64,000 nucleotides of DNA from Photobacterium atrarenae (GCF_024380015.1 NZ_CP101509.1:372001-436000), one strand, 5' to 3'; counted from the first letter of the stretch, positions 1-9,951 are shown. Notes: a model not told the origin generated them from the letters alone. A program made the numbers and translations.

Positions 1-34
1 TCAGATCGTCAGCGGGGTCAGATCGTCAGCGGGA
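1..34. repeat. 17-bp tandem duplication at the 3' end of cyoE
   Basis: Positions 1-17 and 18-34 are the same 17-mer except for the last base (g versus a). The unit holds the final codons and stop codon of cyoE, so the gene has a second copy of its own tail directly behind its stop. It looks like a replication-slippage duplication. It leaves the reading frame intact because the first stop met is the one at 18-20. Confidence 0.8.
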
Positions 35-884
35 TCAGCTCGACGCCCAACACCGTGCTAATTCCCATCACCACCAGCAGCGAGGTTTTGAACACCGCTT
101 TGGACCACTCGACATAGTTGTCGTCAGTCACTTTGCGGAAGGTCACCCGGGTCCACATCAGGCAGACTGCCGAGGCCACCGCCAGGTATTCATAACCGCC
201 GCCACCCAGCAGGAACAGCCCCAGCGCAACCGCACTGAAGGCCACCACGTAGGCTTGCATGTGCTTGCGTGCTTTCTCAATGCCTTCGACCACCGGCAAC
301 ACCGGAATACCCGCGTCGCGGTAATCCTGCATGCGGAACATGGCGATGGCATAAGAGTGCGGCATCTGCCACAGGCAGAACAGCGCAAACAGCAGCACGG
401 CATCCAGGCTGATGTAGTTGGTCACCGCCAGGTAACCGACCAGCGGCGGAACCGCGCCGGAAACGCTGCCGACCAAGGTGCCGTAAACCGAGGTGCGCTT
501 GTACCACATGGTGTAGAAGAACACGTAAAACACGTAGCCCAGCAACACCACCACTGCTGAAAGCGGGTTGGCGATGCGATAAAGCACCGCGGTTCCCACC
601 AGCAGCAGCACAACTGCATAAATGAACACATGATCGATATTCAAGCCATCCTGGACCAGGATCCGATTCCGGGTCCGGTCCATTTTGCTGTCGATATCGC
701 GATCAAAAATGTTGTTCACCACGCAACCGGAGGCAATCACACAGGCCACACCCAGCAGGGTGAACGCCAGCAGACCAACATCCGCCGCTTCTGTTTTGGC
801 AGCGAGGAAGAACCCCGCCGCCACAGAAATCAGGTTGCCGATGATGATGCCCGGCTTGGTAATGGAAATGTAGCTCTTAATCAT
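18..884 (-). CDS. cyoE: Protoheme IX farnesyltransferase (heme O synthase)
   Basis: CyoE transfers a farnesyl group to heme B to make heme O, needed for the binuclear centre of the bo3 oxidase; it is an integral inner-membrane UbiA-family prenyltransferase. The 288-residue product has the usual length and several hydrophobic segments. It carries the first aspartate-rich site in the stretch NNIFDRDIDSKMDRT and a second polar loop, YRDAGIPVLP. It is last in a cyoABCDE run on the same strand, six bases after cyoD, which supports co-transcription. Family and position make the assignment near certain. A 17-bp tandem duplication sits at its stop codon. Confidence 0.96.
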   Translation of the reverse strand: MIKSYISITKPGIIIGNLISVAAGFFLAAKTEAADVGLLAFTLLGVACVIASGCVVNNIFDRDIDSKMDRTRNRILVQDGLNIDHVFIYAVVLLLVGTAVLYRIANPLSAVVVLLGYVFYVFFYTMWYKRTSVYGTLVGSVSGAVPPLVGYLAVTNYISLDAVLLFALFCLWQMPHSYAIAMFRMQDYRDAGIPVLPVVEGIEKARKHMQAYVVAFSAVALGLFLLGGGGYEYLAVASAVCLMWTRVTFRKVTDDNYVEWSKAVFKTSLLVVMGISTVLGVELIPLTI

Positions 885-890
885 GACGCC

Positions 891-1205
891 CTACATCATC
901 ATATTGACGTTGAGGTTCCACATAATCCAGATGGAACCTGCAATCACGATAAACACCACCAGCGCGGTAAACACCAGGGAGATCATGTTCCACTGGCCGT
1001 CTTCGGTGCGGATCTCCATGTGCAGGAAGTACACCAGGTGCACCAGCAACTGCACAATGGCACAACCGAACATCAGCACGTAAGTGATGGTATCCGGCAG
1101 GCTCTGCGTCGCCACGAAGTAGAACGGGATAATGGTCAGGATCAGCGAGGCGATAAAGCCTTTGACGTAGTCCTGCACCCCAGAATCAGCGTGTTGTTGG
1201 CTCAT
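891..1205 (-). CDS. cyoD: Cytochrome bo3 ubiquinol oxidase subunit IV
   Basis: Small integral membrane subunit of the bo3 quinol oxidase, thought to help assembly and stability of the copper site in subunit I. The product is 104 residues (E. coli 109) with three hydrophobic helices and the typical stretch [13 protein letters not shown] longer in-frame reading back to 1343 exists, but it runs through cyoC and has no family match. The start chosen is the ATG at 1205, which overlaps the cyoC stop as ATGA and gives the expected N-terminus MSQQHADSG. The ATGA overlap indicates translational coupling inside the cyo operon. Confidence 0.95.
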   Translation of the reverse strand: MSQQHADSGVQDYVKGFIASLILTIIPFYFVATQSLPDTITYVLMFGCAIVQLLVHLVYFLHMEIRTEDGQWNMISLVFTALVVFIVIAGSIWIMWNLNVNMMM

Positions 1206-1807
1206 GACATGACCCCCAGCAGATAAACGATGGTGAAAACACAGATCCAGACGATATCCAGGAAGTGCCAGAACAGGCTCAGACAATGGAAACGGGTTTC
1301 CATCATCTCGTTCAGGCCCTTGGTATTGAGCTGCCAGTAGCACACCGCCAGCCAGATCAGACCGAAGGTCACGTGCAGGCCGTGGGTCCCGACCAGCGCG
1401 AAGAAGGCCGACAGGAACGCGCTGCGATCCGGGCCGTACCCTTCTTCAATCAGGTGATGGAACTCATACACTTCCATGATGATAAAGCCCAGGCCCAGTA
1501 GGAAGGTGATCCCCATCCAGCGTTTCAGACCGGCAATATCCTTGCGCTTCATGGCAATGATGCCGAAGCCGAACGTGATACTACTGAACAGCAGCATCAT
1601 GGTTTCCGTGAAGACGAACGGCAGCTCGAAAATGTCTTTCCCGCTTGGGCCACCGGCCGTGCCGTTAACCAGGACTGCATAGGTTGCAAACAGGCTTGCA
1701 AACAGGATGCAGTCACTCATCAGGTAAATCCAGAAGCCAAACAGCTTGTTGCCTGCCGTGTCGTGGTGATCATGACCATGATCATGCGCAATCGCATTAG
1801 TTTGCAT
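1202..1807 (-). CDS. cyoC: Cytochrome bo3 ubiquinol oxidase subunit III
   Basis: Subunit III of the proton-pumping bo3 oxidase, a five-helix inner-membrane protein of the COX3 family that packs against subunit I. It is 201 residues (E. coli 204). Visible family marks are a His-rich N-terminus (HDHGHDHHD), the stretch [18 protein letters not shown] and the late block [13 protein letters not shown]. The start overlaps the end of cyoB by about ten bases and the stop overlaps the cyoD start, as in a tightly coupled operon. The His-rich N-terminus is a little longer than I would expect but does not affect the call. Confidence 0.96.
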   Translation of the reverse strand: MQTNAIAHDHGHDHHDTAGNKLFGFWIYLMSDCILFASLFATYAVLVNGTAGGPSGKDIFELPFVFTETMMLLFSSITFGFGIIAMKRKDIAGLKRWMGITFLLGLGFIIMEVYEFHHLIEEGYGPDRSAFLSAFFALVGTHGLHVTFGLIWLAVCYWQLNTKGLNEMMETRFHCLSLFWHFLDIVWICVFTIVYLLGVMS

Positions 1808-3836
1808 AGGTCACCTCCAGATCATCATCGTTATCTTCATTGCCGGACGTCACTTGCCCTTTCGCTTGTTTCAGCTTGGCTTGACGTTCCGCTTCAATCG
1901 CTTTGATTTCTTCAACGGTCACGTAGTAGTCCACGTCTTCGTTGAAGCTGTGGCGGATACAGGTCACGATCATGCCGACAAAGCCGATCGCGGCCAGCCA
2001 CCAGATGTACCAGATCATCGCGAAACCAAACACCAGAGACCATGCAGAAACATACATCCCGGTTGGGGTGTTTTTCGGCATATGGATTGGCTGATAGTCC
2101 GCTTCCTGATCTTTGTTATGCTCACCACGCTCTTTCTGATACCAGAACGCATCCAGCTCGTCGCCTTTCGGCAGCACGGCAAAGTTGTAGAACGCCGGTG
2201 GAGAAGACGTTGCCCACTCCAGGGTACGGCCATCCCACGGGTCACCGCTCAGATCAGCATTCTGGTGACGGTCACGGATACTCACGAAGATCTGAATGAA
2301 CTGACACAGCACACCTGCGGCAATAATCGCCGTACCACAAGCCGCAACGGCCAGCAGCGGGAAGAACTCAGGATTGATATCCTGGCTCAGACGACGGGTC
2401 ATGCCCATGAAGCCCAGCGCGTACAGCGGGACGAAGGCCAGAATGAAACCGATGATCCAGCACCAGAAGGCACGCTTACCCCAGGCTTCGTTCAGGGTGA
2501 AACCGGTCATTTTCGGGAACCAGTAAGCCATACCGGCAAAACAGCCGAAGACCACACCACCGATGATGACGTTATGGAAGTGCGCAATCAGGAAGACCGA
2601 GTTATGCAGCACAAAGTCCGCACCCGGAACCGCCATCAGAACGCCGGTCATCCCGCCAATCGTGAAGGAGATCAAAAAGCCGATGGTCCACAGCATTGGC
2701 GTGGTGAACGTAATGCGGCCTTTGTACATGGTGAACAGCCAATTGAAGATCTTCACCCCGGTCGGGATCGAGATAATCATGGTGGCGATGCCAAAGAAGG
2801 CGTTCACATTCGCGCCGCCGCCCATGGTGAAGAAGTGGTGCAGCCAAACGACGAAGGCCAGCACGGTGATCACAATCGTTGCCCAAACCAGCGAGGTGTA
2901 ACCGAACAGCTTCTTGCGCGCGAACGTGGCCGTCACTTCTGAGAACACACCGAAGACCGGCAGCACCAGAATGTATACTTCCGGGTGACCCCAGGCCCAA
3001 ATCAGGTTGACATACATCATCATGTTGCCACCCATATCATTGGTGAAGAAGTGGGTGCCAACGTAACGGTCCAGCGTCAAGAGCGCGATAGTCACGGTCA
3101 GGATCGGGAACGAGATAATGATCAGGATATTCGAGCACAGCGATGCCCAGGTAAAGACCGGCATCTTCATCAGTGGCATCGACGGGGTACGCATGCGCAG
3201 GATGGTGGTGAAGAAGTTCACACCCGACAGCGTGGTCCCCACACCGGAGATCTGCAGCGCCCAGATCCAGTAGTCGACCCCGACGCCCGGACTGGCGTCA
3301 ATCCCCGACAGCGGCGGGTACGCCAGCCAACCGGTACGACCGAACTCACCTACCGCCAGTGACATGTTGGTCAGGATCACACCGACCACAAACAGCCAGA
3401 AGCTCAGGTTGTTCAGGAACGGGAACGCCACGTCGCGCGCACCAATCTGCAGTGGCACGATGATGTTCATCAGGCCGATGATCAGCGGCATCGCCACGAA
3501 GAAGATCATAATCACGCCGTGGGCGGTGAAGATCTGATCGTAGTGATGCGGTGGCAGGTAACCAGCTTCGCCCGCAGCAGAAAACAGCTGCTGGCTTCGC
3601 ATCATCACTGCATCGGCAAAACCACGCAGCAGCATAATCATCGCCACAGCGATGTACATAAAACCAATTTTCTTGTGATCGACCGAAGTAAACCACTCAT
3701 TCCAGAGGTATTGCCATTTCCCAGCACGGGTGATCATCGCGACAACCGCGAGACCGACCAGCGCAATCACCCCAAGCGTCACCATAATGATGGGCTCATG
3801 ATAAGGAATGGACTCTAGTGTTAGTCTTCCAAACAT
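1797..3836 (-). CDS. cyoB: Cytochrome bo3 ubiquinol oxidase subunit I
   Basis: Catalytic subunit of the bo3 quinol oxidase: it oxidises ubiquinol, reduces O2 to water and pumps protons across the inner membrane. The 679-residue product (E. coli 663) keeps all diagnostic residues: WGHPEVYIL (CuB His and the cross-linked Tyr), LHHFFTMG (two CuB His), AHFHN (axial ligands of hemes o3 and b), [11 protein letters not shown] (heme b His) and the quinone-site R, D, H and Q in the N-terminal block. The K-channel Lys lies in TGVKIFNW. It sits between cyoA (seven bases upstream) and cyoC (overlapping). The C-terminal cytoplasmic tail is charged and slightly longer than in E. coli. Confidence 0.98.
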   Translation of the reverse strand: MFGRLTLESIPYHEPIIMVTLGVIALVGLAVVAMITRAGKWQYLWNEWFTSVDHKKIGFMYIAVAMIMLLRGFADAVMMRSQQLFSAAGEAGYLPPHHYDQIFTAHGVIMIFFVAMPLIIGLMNIIVPLQIGARDVAFPFLNNLSFWLFVVGVILTNMSLAVGEFGRTGWLAYPPLSGIDASPGVGVDYWIWALQISGVGTTLSGVNFFTTILRMRTPSMPLMKMPVFTWASLCSNILIIISFPILTVTIALLTLDRYVGTHFFTNDMGGNMMMYVNLIWAWGHPEVYILVLPVFGVFSEVTATFARKKLFGYTSLVWATIVITVLAFVVWLHHFFTMGGGANVNAFFGIATMIISIPTGVKIFNWLFTMYKGRITFTTPMLWTIGFLISFTIGGMTGVLMAVPGADFVLHNSVFLIAHFHNVIIGGVVFGCFAGMAYWFPKMTGFTLNEAWGKRAFWCWIIGFILAFVPLYALGFMGMTRRLSQDINPEFFPLLAVAACGTAIIAAGVLCQFIQIFVSIRDRHQNADLSGDPWDGRTLEWATSSPPAFYNFAVLPKGDELDAFWYQKERGEHNKDQEADYQPIHMPKNTPTGMYVSAWSLVFGFAMIWYIWWLAAIGFVGMIVTCIRHSFNEDVDYYVTVEEIKAIEAERQAKLKQAKGQVTSGNEDNDDDLEVTYAN

Positions 3837-3843
3837 AATCTCA

Positions 3844-4827
3844 TTAACCTTCGTGTTCAGCCTTGTCCATCTGAGCTTGCTCCATCGCGTGATGACCTGA
3901 ATGGTTGTTGCTCGGATGGTTGTTGCTCATATGGCCATCGCCCATGTGACCTTCTTCCGACATTTGCGAGTGCATTCCGCCTTCGAACTGCATCACAACA
4001 TCAGAGAACAGGGAGTGCGGTACTTTCGAGTAGAACGTCACCGGAACATCAATGCTCGGCTCCGCCAGCGCTTCATAATCACTGAAATCATGCAGCTGCT
4101 GTGGCGCGGCTTTCACCTGCTCAACCCACTGGTTGAAGCTGGCGCGATCGTCCAGAGCCACGGCCTTGAACTTCATGTGCGAAAAACCTTCGCCGCTGTA
4201 GCTGGCCGCGATGCCTTTGTACTCCCCTGCGTGGTTCGCCATCAGGTGCAGACGCGTCACCATGCCCGGCATGGCGTAGATCTGGCTGCCTAAACGGGGA
4301 ATAAAGAAGGAGTTCATGATGTTGTCCGAGGTGATCTTGAAGTTCACCGGCACATCTTTCGGGAAGGCAACATAGTTCACGGTCGCAATGTTTTGCTCCG
4401 GATAGATGAACAGCCATTTCCAGTCCAGAGACACCACCTGGATTTCCACCGGCTTCACGTCACTCACCAGCGGCTTTGACGGCTCCAGCGCATGTGTTGA
4501 ACGCCAGGTGATCACGCCCAGAATGGCGATAATGATGATTGGAACTGTCCAGACCACCACTTCAATCTTGGTCGAATGAGCCCATTCAGGCGCATATTCT
4601 TCCTGGGTATTATCAGAGCGGTATTTGTAAGCGAAGTAGATTGTCATCAGGATCACCGGGATCACGACAATCAGCATCAGAAGCAAAGCTGTAATGATCA
4701 GCTCTTTCTCCTGAACACCGATAATCCCCTTGGGATCCAACAGTGCAGATTCACACCCGGAGAGCATTAAAATTGCACTAAACAACCCCACCCTCGACAA
4801 GATGTTCTTATATCTTGAGGCTTCCAT
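3844..4827 (-). CDS. cyoA: Cytochrome bo3 ubiquinol oxidase subunit II (lipoprotein)
   Basis: Subunit II of the quinol oxidase: a lipid-anchored protein with two membrane helices and a periplasmic cupredoxin domain that lacks the CuA site of cytochrome c oxidases. The N-terminus has a lipobox, LSGC, with the acylated Cys at residue 25. Two helices follow (about 42-65 and 85-105), then the conserved block [14 protein letters not shown]. At 327 residues it is about 12 longer than the E. coli protein. The extra length is a C-terminal tail from about residue 284 rich in His and Met (for example [17 protein letters not shown]). It is first in the cyo operon, with 836 bp of non-coding DNA in front. 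Confidence 0.96.
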   Translation of the reverse strand: MEASRYKNILSRVGLFSAILMLSGCESALLDPKGIIGVQEKELIITALLLMLIVVIPVILMTIYFAYKYRSDNTQEEYAPEWAHSTKIEVVVWTVPIIIIAILGVITWRSTHALEPSKPLVSDVKPVEIQVVSLDWKWLFIYPEQNIATVNYVAFPKDVPVNFKITSDNIMNSFFIPRLGSQIYAMPGMVTRLHLMANHAGEYKGIAASYSGEGFSHMKFKAVALDDRASFNQWVEQVKAAPQQLHDFSDYEALAEPSIDVPVTFYSKVPHSLFSDVVMQFEGGMHSQMSEEGHMGDGHMSNNHPSNNHSGHHAMEQAQMDKAEHEG

Positions 4828-5663
4828 TTACTTTCTCGATTGTTTTGCAATATTCCCACATAAAAGTTGGCACTTTTAGGATATTGCGATTGGTTTTAAT
4901 ACGTGTTTTTGTTGTTGAGCTTTGTAAAAATCGTCCGTTCTGGCACCGTTCAGGAACGTGCTGCCACTGCATTTGCACCATGCAAACATTTGTGACCGGC
5001 CCGAACATCACAGTTACAAAAAGAAACAATTTGTTACAAGTGACGCATTATCCGGATAAGACCAAGCAACCTCACTAGCGCAAAATGAAAACTAACGTTT
5101 CGAAAATGGTAACGACGTGCTTCAAAAAACCATTGAAAAGCAAAGGATTTAACATTCAAACACTTGTTATCTCAGAAATGTTTCACAAAAAAGAGAGGTG
5201 TGTTACCAAGTAAAAATTGCATGATCCGTACGAACTAATTTGTCATAAAATTTACAAATAGACAGAATCATCAATAATGGGGTTGATTTTTTGGAAGTGT
5301 ACACAGGGTAACCTGCGCGGGTATCAGTACGCCAATGTCCATCACAGGGACACAGCAACGCCTCATGAATCTCAAAAGATTAGAAAGAATAAGCCACTGG
5401 ATGTAATTACACACTAAGTGGCAAAAAATGAAGAGTTAAAGGGCGCAGGAAGATCGAATTTAGTCGCACTATTTTGCAGGGATGGTTATTTTTACACCAC
5501 TCTCACCTCCGCCATCTGTCACCCTGAATTGGACATGCGGTATCGCATGACGGACCGCGATGCCCGAGCAAGGAACAGCCCGCCAAGGCTGTTCCGAAAA
5601 CAGGATGTCACAGATACTCTGACAGCATCATATCAGATGAGTTGTCGCTGTTCGTCAGGCCAG
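4828..5663. other. Long non-coding region upstream of cyoA
   Basis: This 836-bp gap lies between the cyo operon (reading left) and an alcohol-dehydrogenase-like gene that ends at 5664. I see no convincing gene: the plus-strand reading that starts at 5418 is mostly antisense to the dehydrogenase. The AT-rich part (about 4830-5300) should hold the cyo promoter and its regulator sites. The sites cannot be named safely by eye. The right end holds a hairpin described separately. A small RNA cannot be excluded. Confidence 0.6.
5572..5595 (-). terminator. Hairpin downstream of the alcohol-dehydrogenase-like gene
   Basis: GGAACAGCC (5572-5580) and GGCTGTTCC (5587-5595) form a perfect 9-bp stem with a 6-base loop, about 70 bases past the stop of the gene at 5664-6701. 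There is no clear U tract on either strand, so a strong intrinsic terminator is unproven. It may act with Rho or as a 3'-end stabiliser. Confidence 0.4.
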
Positions 5664-6701
5664 TCAAAAGCCTTCCAGAACAATCTTTCCAACGGCACGA
5701 CCGGATTCCAGCTCGGCATGCGCGGCTTTCAAATTCGCGGCATTAATCACACCGAGATGCTTCCCGGCGGTGGTCCGGATATACCCCTGATCTACCAGCG
5801 CCGCGACGCGCTCAAGCAGTTGATGTTGAGCGTCCAGATCCGCCGCCTGATGCATGGCGCGGGCAAACATGAACTCGATATGCAGCGACAGACTCTTGGA
5901 TTTCAGTTTCATCACGTTGAGTGCGTCCGGATCATCAATCATAGCAATTTTGCCGAACGGCACCAGCAAATCAGCGTAGCTGTCAAAATACTGCTGCGTG
6001 GCATTGAGGCTGGCGATATGCGTCACCGGACCAACCTGGTCTGCCGCGATCAGGGCGTCAATTTGCGGCTTGAGCGGCTGAGTATGATCTACCACCTGAT
6101 CAGCGCCAAGGCTTTTCACCCAATCCCGGGATGCATCGCGCGAAGCCGTCGCGATCACGGTCGCACCAGTCAGGGTTTTAGCCAGCTGGATCAGGATCGA
6201 GCCTACCCCGCCTGCGGCGCCAACCACCAGAATCACGTCATCCGTTGCAGCCTCGGCCTCCGGTGAGTGCTGCGGCAGATTGAAGTGATCAAACAACAAT
6301 TCCCAGGCCGTAATCGTCGTCAGCGGCAATGCCGCCGCTTCGGCATCAGAGAGACTGTTCGGTTTATGGCCGACAATCCGCTCATCCACCAGCTGATACT
6401 CGGCATTGCTGCCCGAGCGGGTCAGATCACCGGCGTAATAGACCTGATCGCCCGGTTGAAACAAGGTGGCGTCCTCCCCCGTCGCGACCACTTCACCCAC
6501 GGCATCCCAGCCAATGACTTTGTATTCGCCTGCCGTTGGCGAAACGTTCTGGCGGATCTTGTAATCCACCGGATTCACCGCCACGGCCTTTACCTTCACC
6601 AGTAGATCCCGGCCGCTGGCAATCGGCTGAGGGAGCTCAATATCAACCAGGGCATCGTTGTCGGTGATCGGGCGTGCTTTCGTGTATCCAATTGCTTTCA
6701 T
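5664..6701 (-). CDS. Zinc-type alcohol dehydrogenase-like protein (MDR family)
   Basis: A medium-chain dehydrogenase/reductase of the kind annotated as zinc-binding alcohol dehydrogenase family protein or NADPH:quinone reductase. The N-terminal half is the GroES-like domain (VNPVDYKIRQ, GWDAVGEVVATG). The middle has a nucleotide-binding Rossmann turn, VVGAAGGVGSILIQLAKTL. The usual catalytic-zinc Cys of true alcohol dehydrogenases is not evident, which suggests a zinc-independent quinone/enone reductase. The start is the ATG at 6701 (345 residues, N-terminus MKAIGYTK), with GGAG upstream; a longer reading to 6806 only adds promoter DNA. It is divergent from a LysR gene that probably controls it. 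The physiological substrate is unknown. Confidence 0.85.
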   Translation of the reverse strand: MKAIGYTKARPITDNDALVDIELPQPIASGRDLLVKVKAVAVNPVDYKIRQNVSPTAGEYKVIGWDAVGEVVATGEDATLFQPGDQVYYAGDLTRSGSNAEYQLVDERIVGHKPNSLSDAEAAALPLTTITAWELLFDHFNLPQHSPEAEAATDDVILVVGAAGGVGSILIQLAKTLTGATVIATASRDASRDWVKSLGADQVVDHTQPLKPQIDALIAADQVGPVTHIASLNATQQYFDSYADLLVPFGKIAMIDDPDALNVMKLKSKSLSLHIEFMFARAMHQAADLDAQHQLLERVAALVDQGYIRTTAGKHLGVINAANLKAAHAELESGRAVGKIVLEGF

Positions 6702-6750
6702 GACATTTTCTCCAGTGGGTGCCGCCCCTCGGGGACGTTGAACTGGTAGC

Positions 6751-6773
6751 CAGTGTGACTTTTTATTACACTG
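6751..6773. promoter_or_regulatory. Candidate LysR-type binding site
   Basis: CAGTGT (6751-6756) and ACACTG (6768-6773) form an interrupted dyad that contains TGT-N11-ACA, matching the T-N11-A rule of LysR-type boxes. It lies midway between the divergent dehydrogenase and LysR genes. The assignment rests on position and symmetry only. Confidence 0.5.
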
Positions 6774-6821
6774 CGATAAACAGCCTAATCCATGAAACAT
6801 TATCAATAATTTTTTGAAAAT

Positions 6822-7757
6822 ATGATGATTGAAGATCTGAAAGTCGTGCTCAAAGTGGCCGAGTTTCGCAGCATTACCGCCGCAGCAAACAGCTTAGGCA
6901 TGCGCACCGCAACCGCCAGTGCCGCAGTGAAACGCGTCGAGCAGTCCCTCGGGGGAGAGCTGTTTGTGCGGACCACGCGACAGCTCAGATTATCGACTGC
7001 CGGGGAAAAGTATCTCCCACAATGTGAGCAGGCATTGCAGATGCTGGAGCAGGCACGGCAAAACATCCGTGCCGATCAGGGGACGATCGAAGGCGAACTG
7101 CGCATTGCCGTATCGTCGGACCTGGGCCGCAACTGTCTGCTCCCCTGGGTTGATGAGTTTATGACGGAGCACCCGGGGCTGAGCCTGCGGGTGAATATCA
7201 GCGACAGCAATATTGATTTCTACCGCGATTCCGTGGATATGGCATTGCGATACGGCTCGCCGAGCGATGCCGGTCTGTATGGCTTTCAGATCTGCCATGT
7301 CCCGACCTTGCTTTGTGCCACCCCGGCTTATCTGGCGCAACGGGGTCAACCGAAGCATCCCCAGGATCTGGTGTCGCATAACGGCCTGTTCTATCAACTA
7401 CAGGATATTCCCCACGATACCTGGACATTTACCCGCGACGATCAGCAATTCAAAATCAAAATGAGCGGCGATCGAGTGTCGAATGACGGCGATTTGGTTC
7501 GGCGCTGGTGTGTGGCGGGGAAAGGCATTGCCGTAAAATCCTGCCTCGATATGGCGGATGATTTGCTGTCCGGGCGTGTAGTCAACGTCATGCCGCAATT
7601 CCGGCCGCGAGTCACCGAACTGTGGTTGATCTGCCCGAGTCGGCAGTCGATCACCCCGGCGATGCGGTTACTCAGGGATCACTTGCAGCGCAAATGTGCC
7701 GAGCGCCTCAACGCCCTGGTCGAACAAAAGATCCTGCCAAAGCATGCTTTGGATTGA
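6822..7757 (+). CDS. LysR family transcriptional regulator
   Basis: A 311-residue LysR-type regulator. The N-terminal winged HTH is seen in the first 60 residues (FRSITAAANSLGMRTATASA, then VKRVEQSLGGELFVRTTR), followed by the substrate-binding-like effector domain (LRIAVSSDLGRNCLLPWVDE onward). It is divergent from the alcohol-dehydrogenase-like gene, with about 120 bp between their starts and a T-N11-A type dyad in that gap. The usual inference is that it controls the neighbour and itself in response to a small ligand, here unknown. Members of this subgroup are often annotated as regulators of quinone or aldehyde reductases. Confidence 0.9.
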   Translation: MMIEDLKVVLKVAEFRSITAAANSLGMRTATASAAVKRVEQSLGGELFVRTTRQLRLSTAGEKYLPQCEQALQMLEQARQNIRADQGTIEGELRIAVSSDLGRNCLLPWVDEFMTEHPGLSLRVNISDSNIDFYRDSVDMALRYGSPSDAGLYGFQICHVPTLLCATPAYLAQRGQPKHPQDLVSHNGLFYQLQDIPHDTWTFTRDDQQFKIKMSGDRVSNDGDLVRRWCVAGKGIAVKSCLDMADDLLSGRVVNVMPQFRPRVTELWLICPSRQSITPAMRLLRDHLQRKCAERLNALVEQKILPKHALD

Positions 7758-7891
7758 ATATCTGATGCGGACCGTATGCTCGTTCAGAACATTTCGCTGA
7801 GTATGTCAAATATGCCACAAGAAACCTTAGTCAAACGAACAGACTTCCGCCGCCTTCTGTACACTTTTGTCCATAGTTATCATCGGCAGCA

Positions 7892-8245
7892 TTACCCTGC
7901 ACGGCAACCATTCGGCACCTGACATTCCGGCATCGCCAAACAAGGCGTAATTTTATCTTCAAAGCCAATATCAAATAACATGCCTTGCGAGACTTCACCG
8001 GCCATCTTCCTCTCCGGCAGATTCACCACAAATAACGCTTGCTTGCCTTCAATCTCCTGTGGGTTCTCACGCTCTTGTTTTATCCCGGCCAGGATCGACC
8101 GGGTATGATCGCCAAAATCAACCATCAGCTTCATCAACTTATCGGATCGTTCAACCGCCGAGACGGAAGTAATGGTGCCAACACGAATATCCAGTTTTGC
8201 AAAATCATCGAAAGTGATGAGTTCTTTGATTGGCGCTGGGTTCAT
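7892..8245 (-). CDS. tRNA-binding protein, YgjH/CsaA type
   Basis: A 117-residue single-domain protein with the OB-fold tRNA-binding module also found in methionyl- and phenylalanyl-tRNA synthetases. Visible marks are FAKLDIRVGTITSV, the core VVNLPERKMAGEVSQGMLF and the C-terminal block PNGCRAG, which fit the YgjH subgroup. Known relatives bind the elbow of tRNA as dimers; the cellular role is not settled (export-related chaperone for CsaA, tRNA binding for YgjH). It stands alone on the minus strand, between modF and the LysR gene, with about 130 bp of empty sequence on either side. Confidence 0.88.
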   Translation of the reverse strand: MNPAPIKELITFDDFAKLDIRVGTITSVSAVERSDKLMKLMVDFGDHTRSILAGIKQERENPQEIEGKQALFVVNLPERKMAGEVSQGMLFDIGFEDKITPCLAMPECQVPNGCRAG

Positions 8246-8394
8246 CTGTTTTCCTTATTTTTCAAATGGCACGAATCAAGGGGCACGCAGCTTCTCCACC
8301 TGTATTGTCCGTCAACCATAATCGCAAAGCACTTCTATTTCAGTTCATTCGATCACCAATCCGACAATTCAGTCTTTCAAAAACTCAGACTAAC

Positions 8395-9930
8395 TCAGCC
8401 GGAAACCACCACCGCATACCCTTCACCGTCAGGGACAAAATCAACATAGTTGCGAATGGCCGGCAGGCTGTCTTCCGGATGGTGGGACACATACAACAGC
8501 TGGCTGAGCTGCTCTTCGGCGATCATATTGAGGACCTGGTAGACCAGCTTGCGGTTGACGAAATCCAGCCCCTGGTAGGGTTCATCGAGGATCAGCAACG
8601 CAGGCTGTTTAATGAGTGCCCGGCCGATCAGCAATAGCCGCTGCTGGCCGTAACCCAGGGCGCGAAAAGGGGTGCGCTCTTCATCCGCCATTGCCAGAAT
8701 CGCCAGCCACTCACGGGCTTGCTGCACCTGAGTTTTCGACGGCTGATCGTACAGGCCGATGGAGTCATAAAAGCCGGACAACAGCACCTCCAGCGCACTG
8801 CAACTGACGCGATACTGCATATGCAGTGAGGATGACACCACCCCGATCCGGCGCTTGATATCCCAGATGCTCTCACCGCTGCCGCGTCGATAGCCCAGCA
8901 CCGTCATGTCATTGGCATAACATTGTGGATGATCGCCTAAAATCAGCGCCAACAGGGTACTTTTGCCACAGCCATTCGGTCCGCGGATCTGCCAGTGCTG
9001 ACCCGGCAAAATCTGCCAGTTCACCTGGTCGAAGATCAGCCGGTCAAAATACTCTACTTTGCCGTCACGAATTGCCACCAGCGGCGCATGCCCCTGTTGT
9101 GGCTGCTCTTGGGACAGAGCGTGCGTCAGTTGAGTCTGATAGGCCTGTTGAAATAGTTGCTGGCGCTCGCGGATCAGTGCCATCACCGCGTCACTGCGCT
9201 CAGCCGACAAAGCTTCCAGCTGACGCAGCACCGGATGCGAGGTGAATTCAGCGACCGTCATCCCCGGGCTTAATGTCATGACGTTGGCATTTCCCGCCCG
9301 CTCTGTGGCGGACGTTTCACTGAACATCGCGATATGCGTGATGCAATCGGGAATATGGGATTCTCGCGCGGTGATCAAAACCAGCGTCATCTGCTCGGAG
9401 AGATTGCTCAGTAAGGCGGAGAGTTTTTCCTGGTGGACCACATCCAGCCCGACATAAGGATCATCGAGCACCAGCAACTGAGGATCGACAGCCAGCGCAC
9501 GGGCCAGCATCAGACGTCGGGTCTCCCCTGTCGACAGCTGGCGAAAACCGCTGTTGCGCAGGTGCTCCAAGTCCAGCATCTCCAGCAGTTGCTCGACCTG
9601 ATCGCTGTCCCGGCAACACTCACCAATCAGGTATTCGACCGAATGACCATAATCAATCTGGTCGATGTAATCCGTTTCGTCCTGCTCCAGCTCCGCGTCC
9701 AGCAACGCCTGCTGCTGCGCCAGAGAAACCACCCCGACCCGCTCCGGCAATCCGGTGATGTCGCCGCCGTCAGGCATTCGCTCTCCGCTCAGGAGCTGGC
9801 CCAATAGCGACCCGTAATGCTGATAAGCAGAAAAAATCATCCAGTGCTGACCGGGTTCAATCTCCCACAGGTCAACTTGCAGGCTCCCGTGCGAAAGCGC
9901 CAGTTGCACATCTTGCATGGCAATGGTCAT
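8395..9930 (-). CDS. modF: ModF-like protein with two ABC ATPase domains
   Basis: A 511-residue cytosolic protein with two ABC domains in tandem, matching E. coli ModF (490 residues) along its length; ModF is linked to molybdate metabolism but its exact role is unknown. The second domain is complete: Walker A GPNGCGKST (317-325), signature-like LGYGQQ (425-430), Walker B LLILDEP (445-451). The first has a good signature LSTGE (132-136) but no P-loop: residues 33-48 read FSAYQHYGSLLGQLLS with no Lys-Ser/Thr, and Walker B reads LLVLDDP with Asp for the catalytic Glu. One ATP site is thus probably degenerate. No molybdate transporter genes adjoin it. Confidence 0.85.
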   Translation of the reverse strand: MTIAMQDVQLALSHGSLQVDLWEIEPGQHWMIFSAYQHYGSLLGQLLSGERMPDGGDITGLPERVGVVSLAQQQALLDAELEQDETDYIDQIDYGHSVEYLIGECCRDSDQVEQLLEMLDLEHLRNSGFRQLSTGETRRLMLARALAVDPQLLVLDDPYVGLDVVHQEKLSALLSNLSEQMTLVLITARESHIPDCITHIAMFSETSATERAGNANVMTLSPGMTVAEFTSHPVLRQLEALSAERSDAVMALIRERQQLFQQAYQTQLTHALSQEQPQQGHAPLVAIRDGKVEYFDRLIFDQVNWQILPGQHWQIRGPNGCGKSTLLALILGDHPQCYANDMTVLGYRRGSGESIWDIKRRIGVVSSSLHMQYRVSCSALEVLLSGFYDSIGLYDQPSKTQVQQAREWLAILAMADEERTPFRALGYGQQRLLLIGRALIKQPALLILDEPYQGLDFVNRKLVYQVLNMIAEEQLSQLLYVSHHPEDSLPAIRNYVDFVPDGEGYAVVVSG

Positions 9931-9951
9931 GTTTCATTTCCTTATGAAAAA

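Noticed and set aside
630..1226. Long plus-strand reading frame of 198 codons opposite cyoE/cyoD
   Set aside because: It is antisense to well-recognised cyo genes, rich in His, Gln and Asp as expected of an antisense frame, and has no RBS or family features.
1854..2942. Plus-strand frame of 362 codons opposite cyoB
   Set aside because: Antisense to a gene with all catalytic residues intact; composition is typical of a shadow frame.
5418..6266. Plus-strand frame of 282 codons
   Set aside because: Most of it is antisense to the alcohol-dehydrogenase-like gene; the non-overlapping 240 bp have no recognisable protein features.
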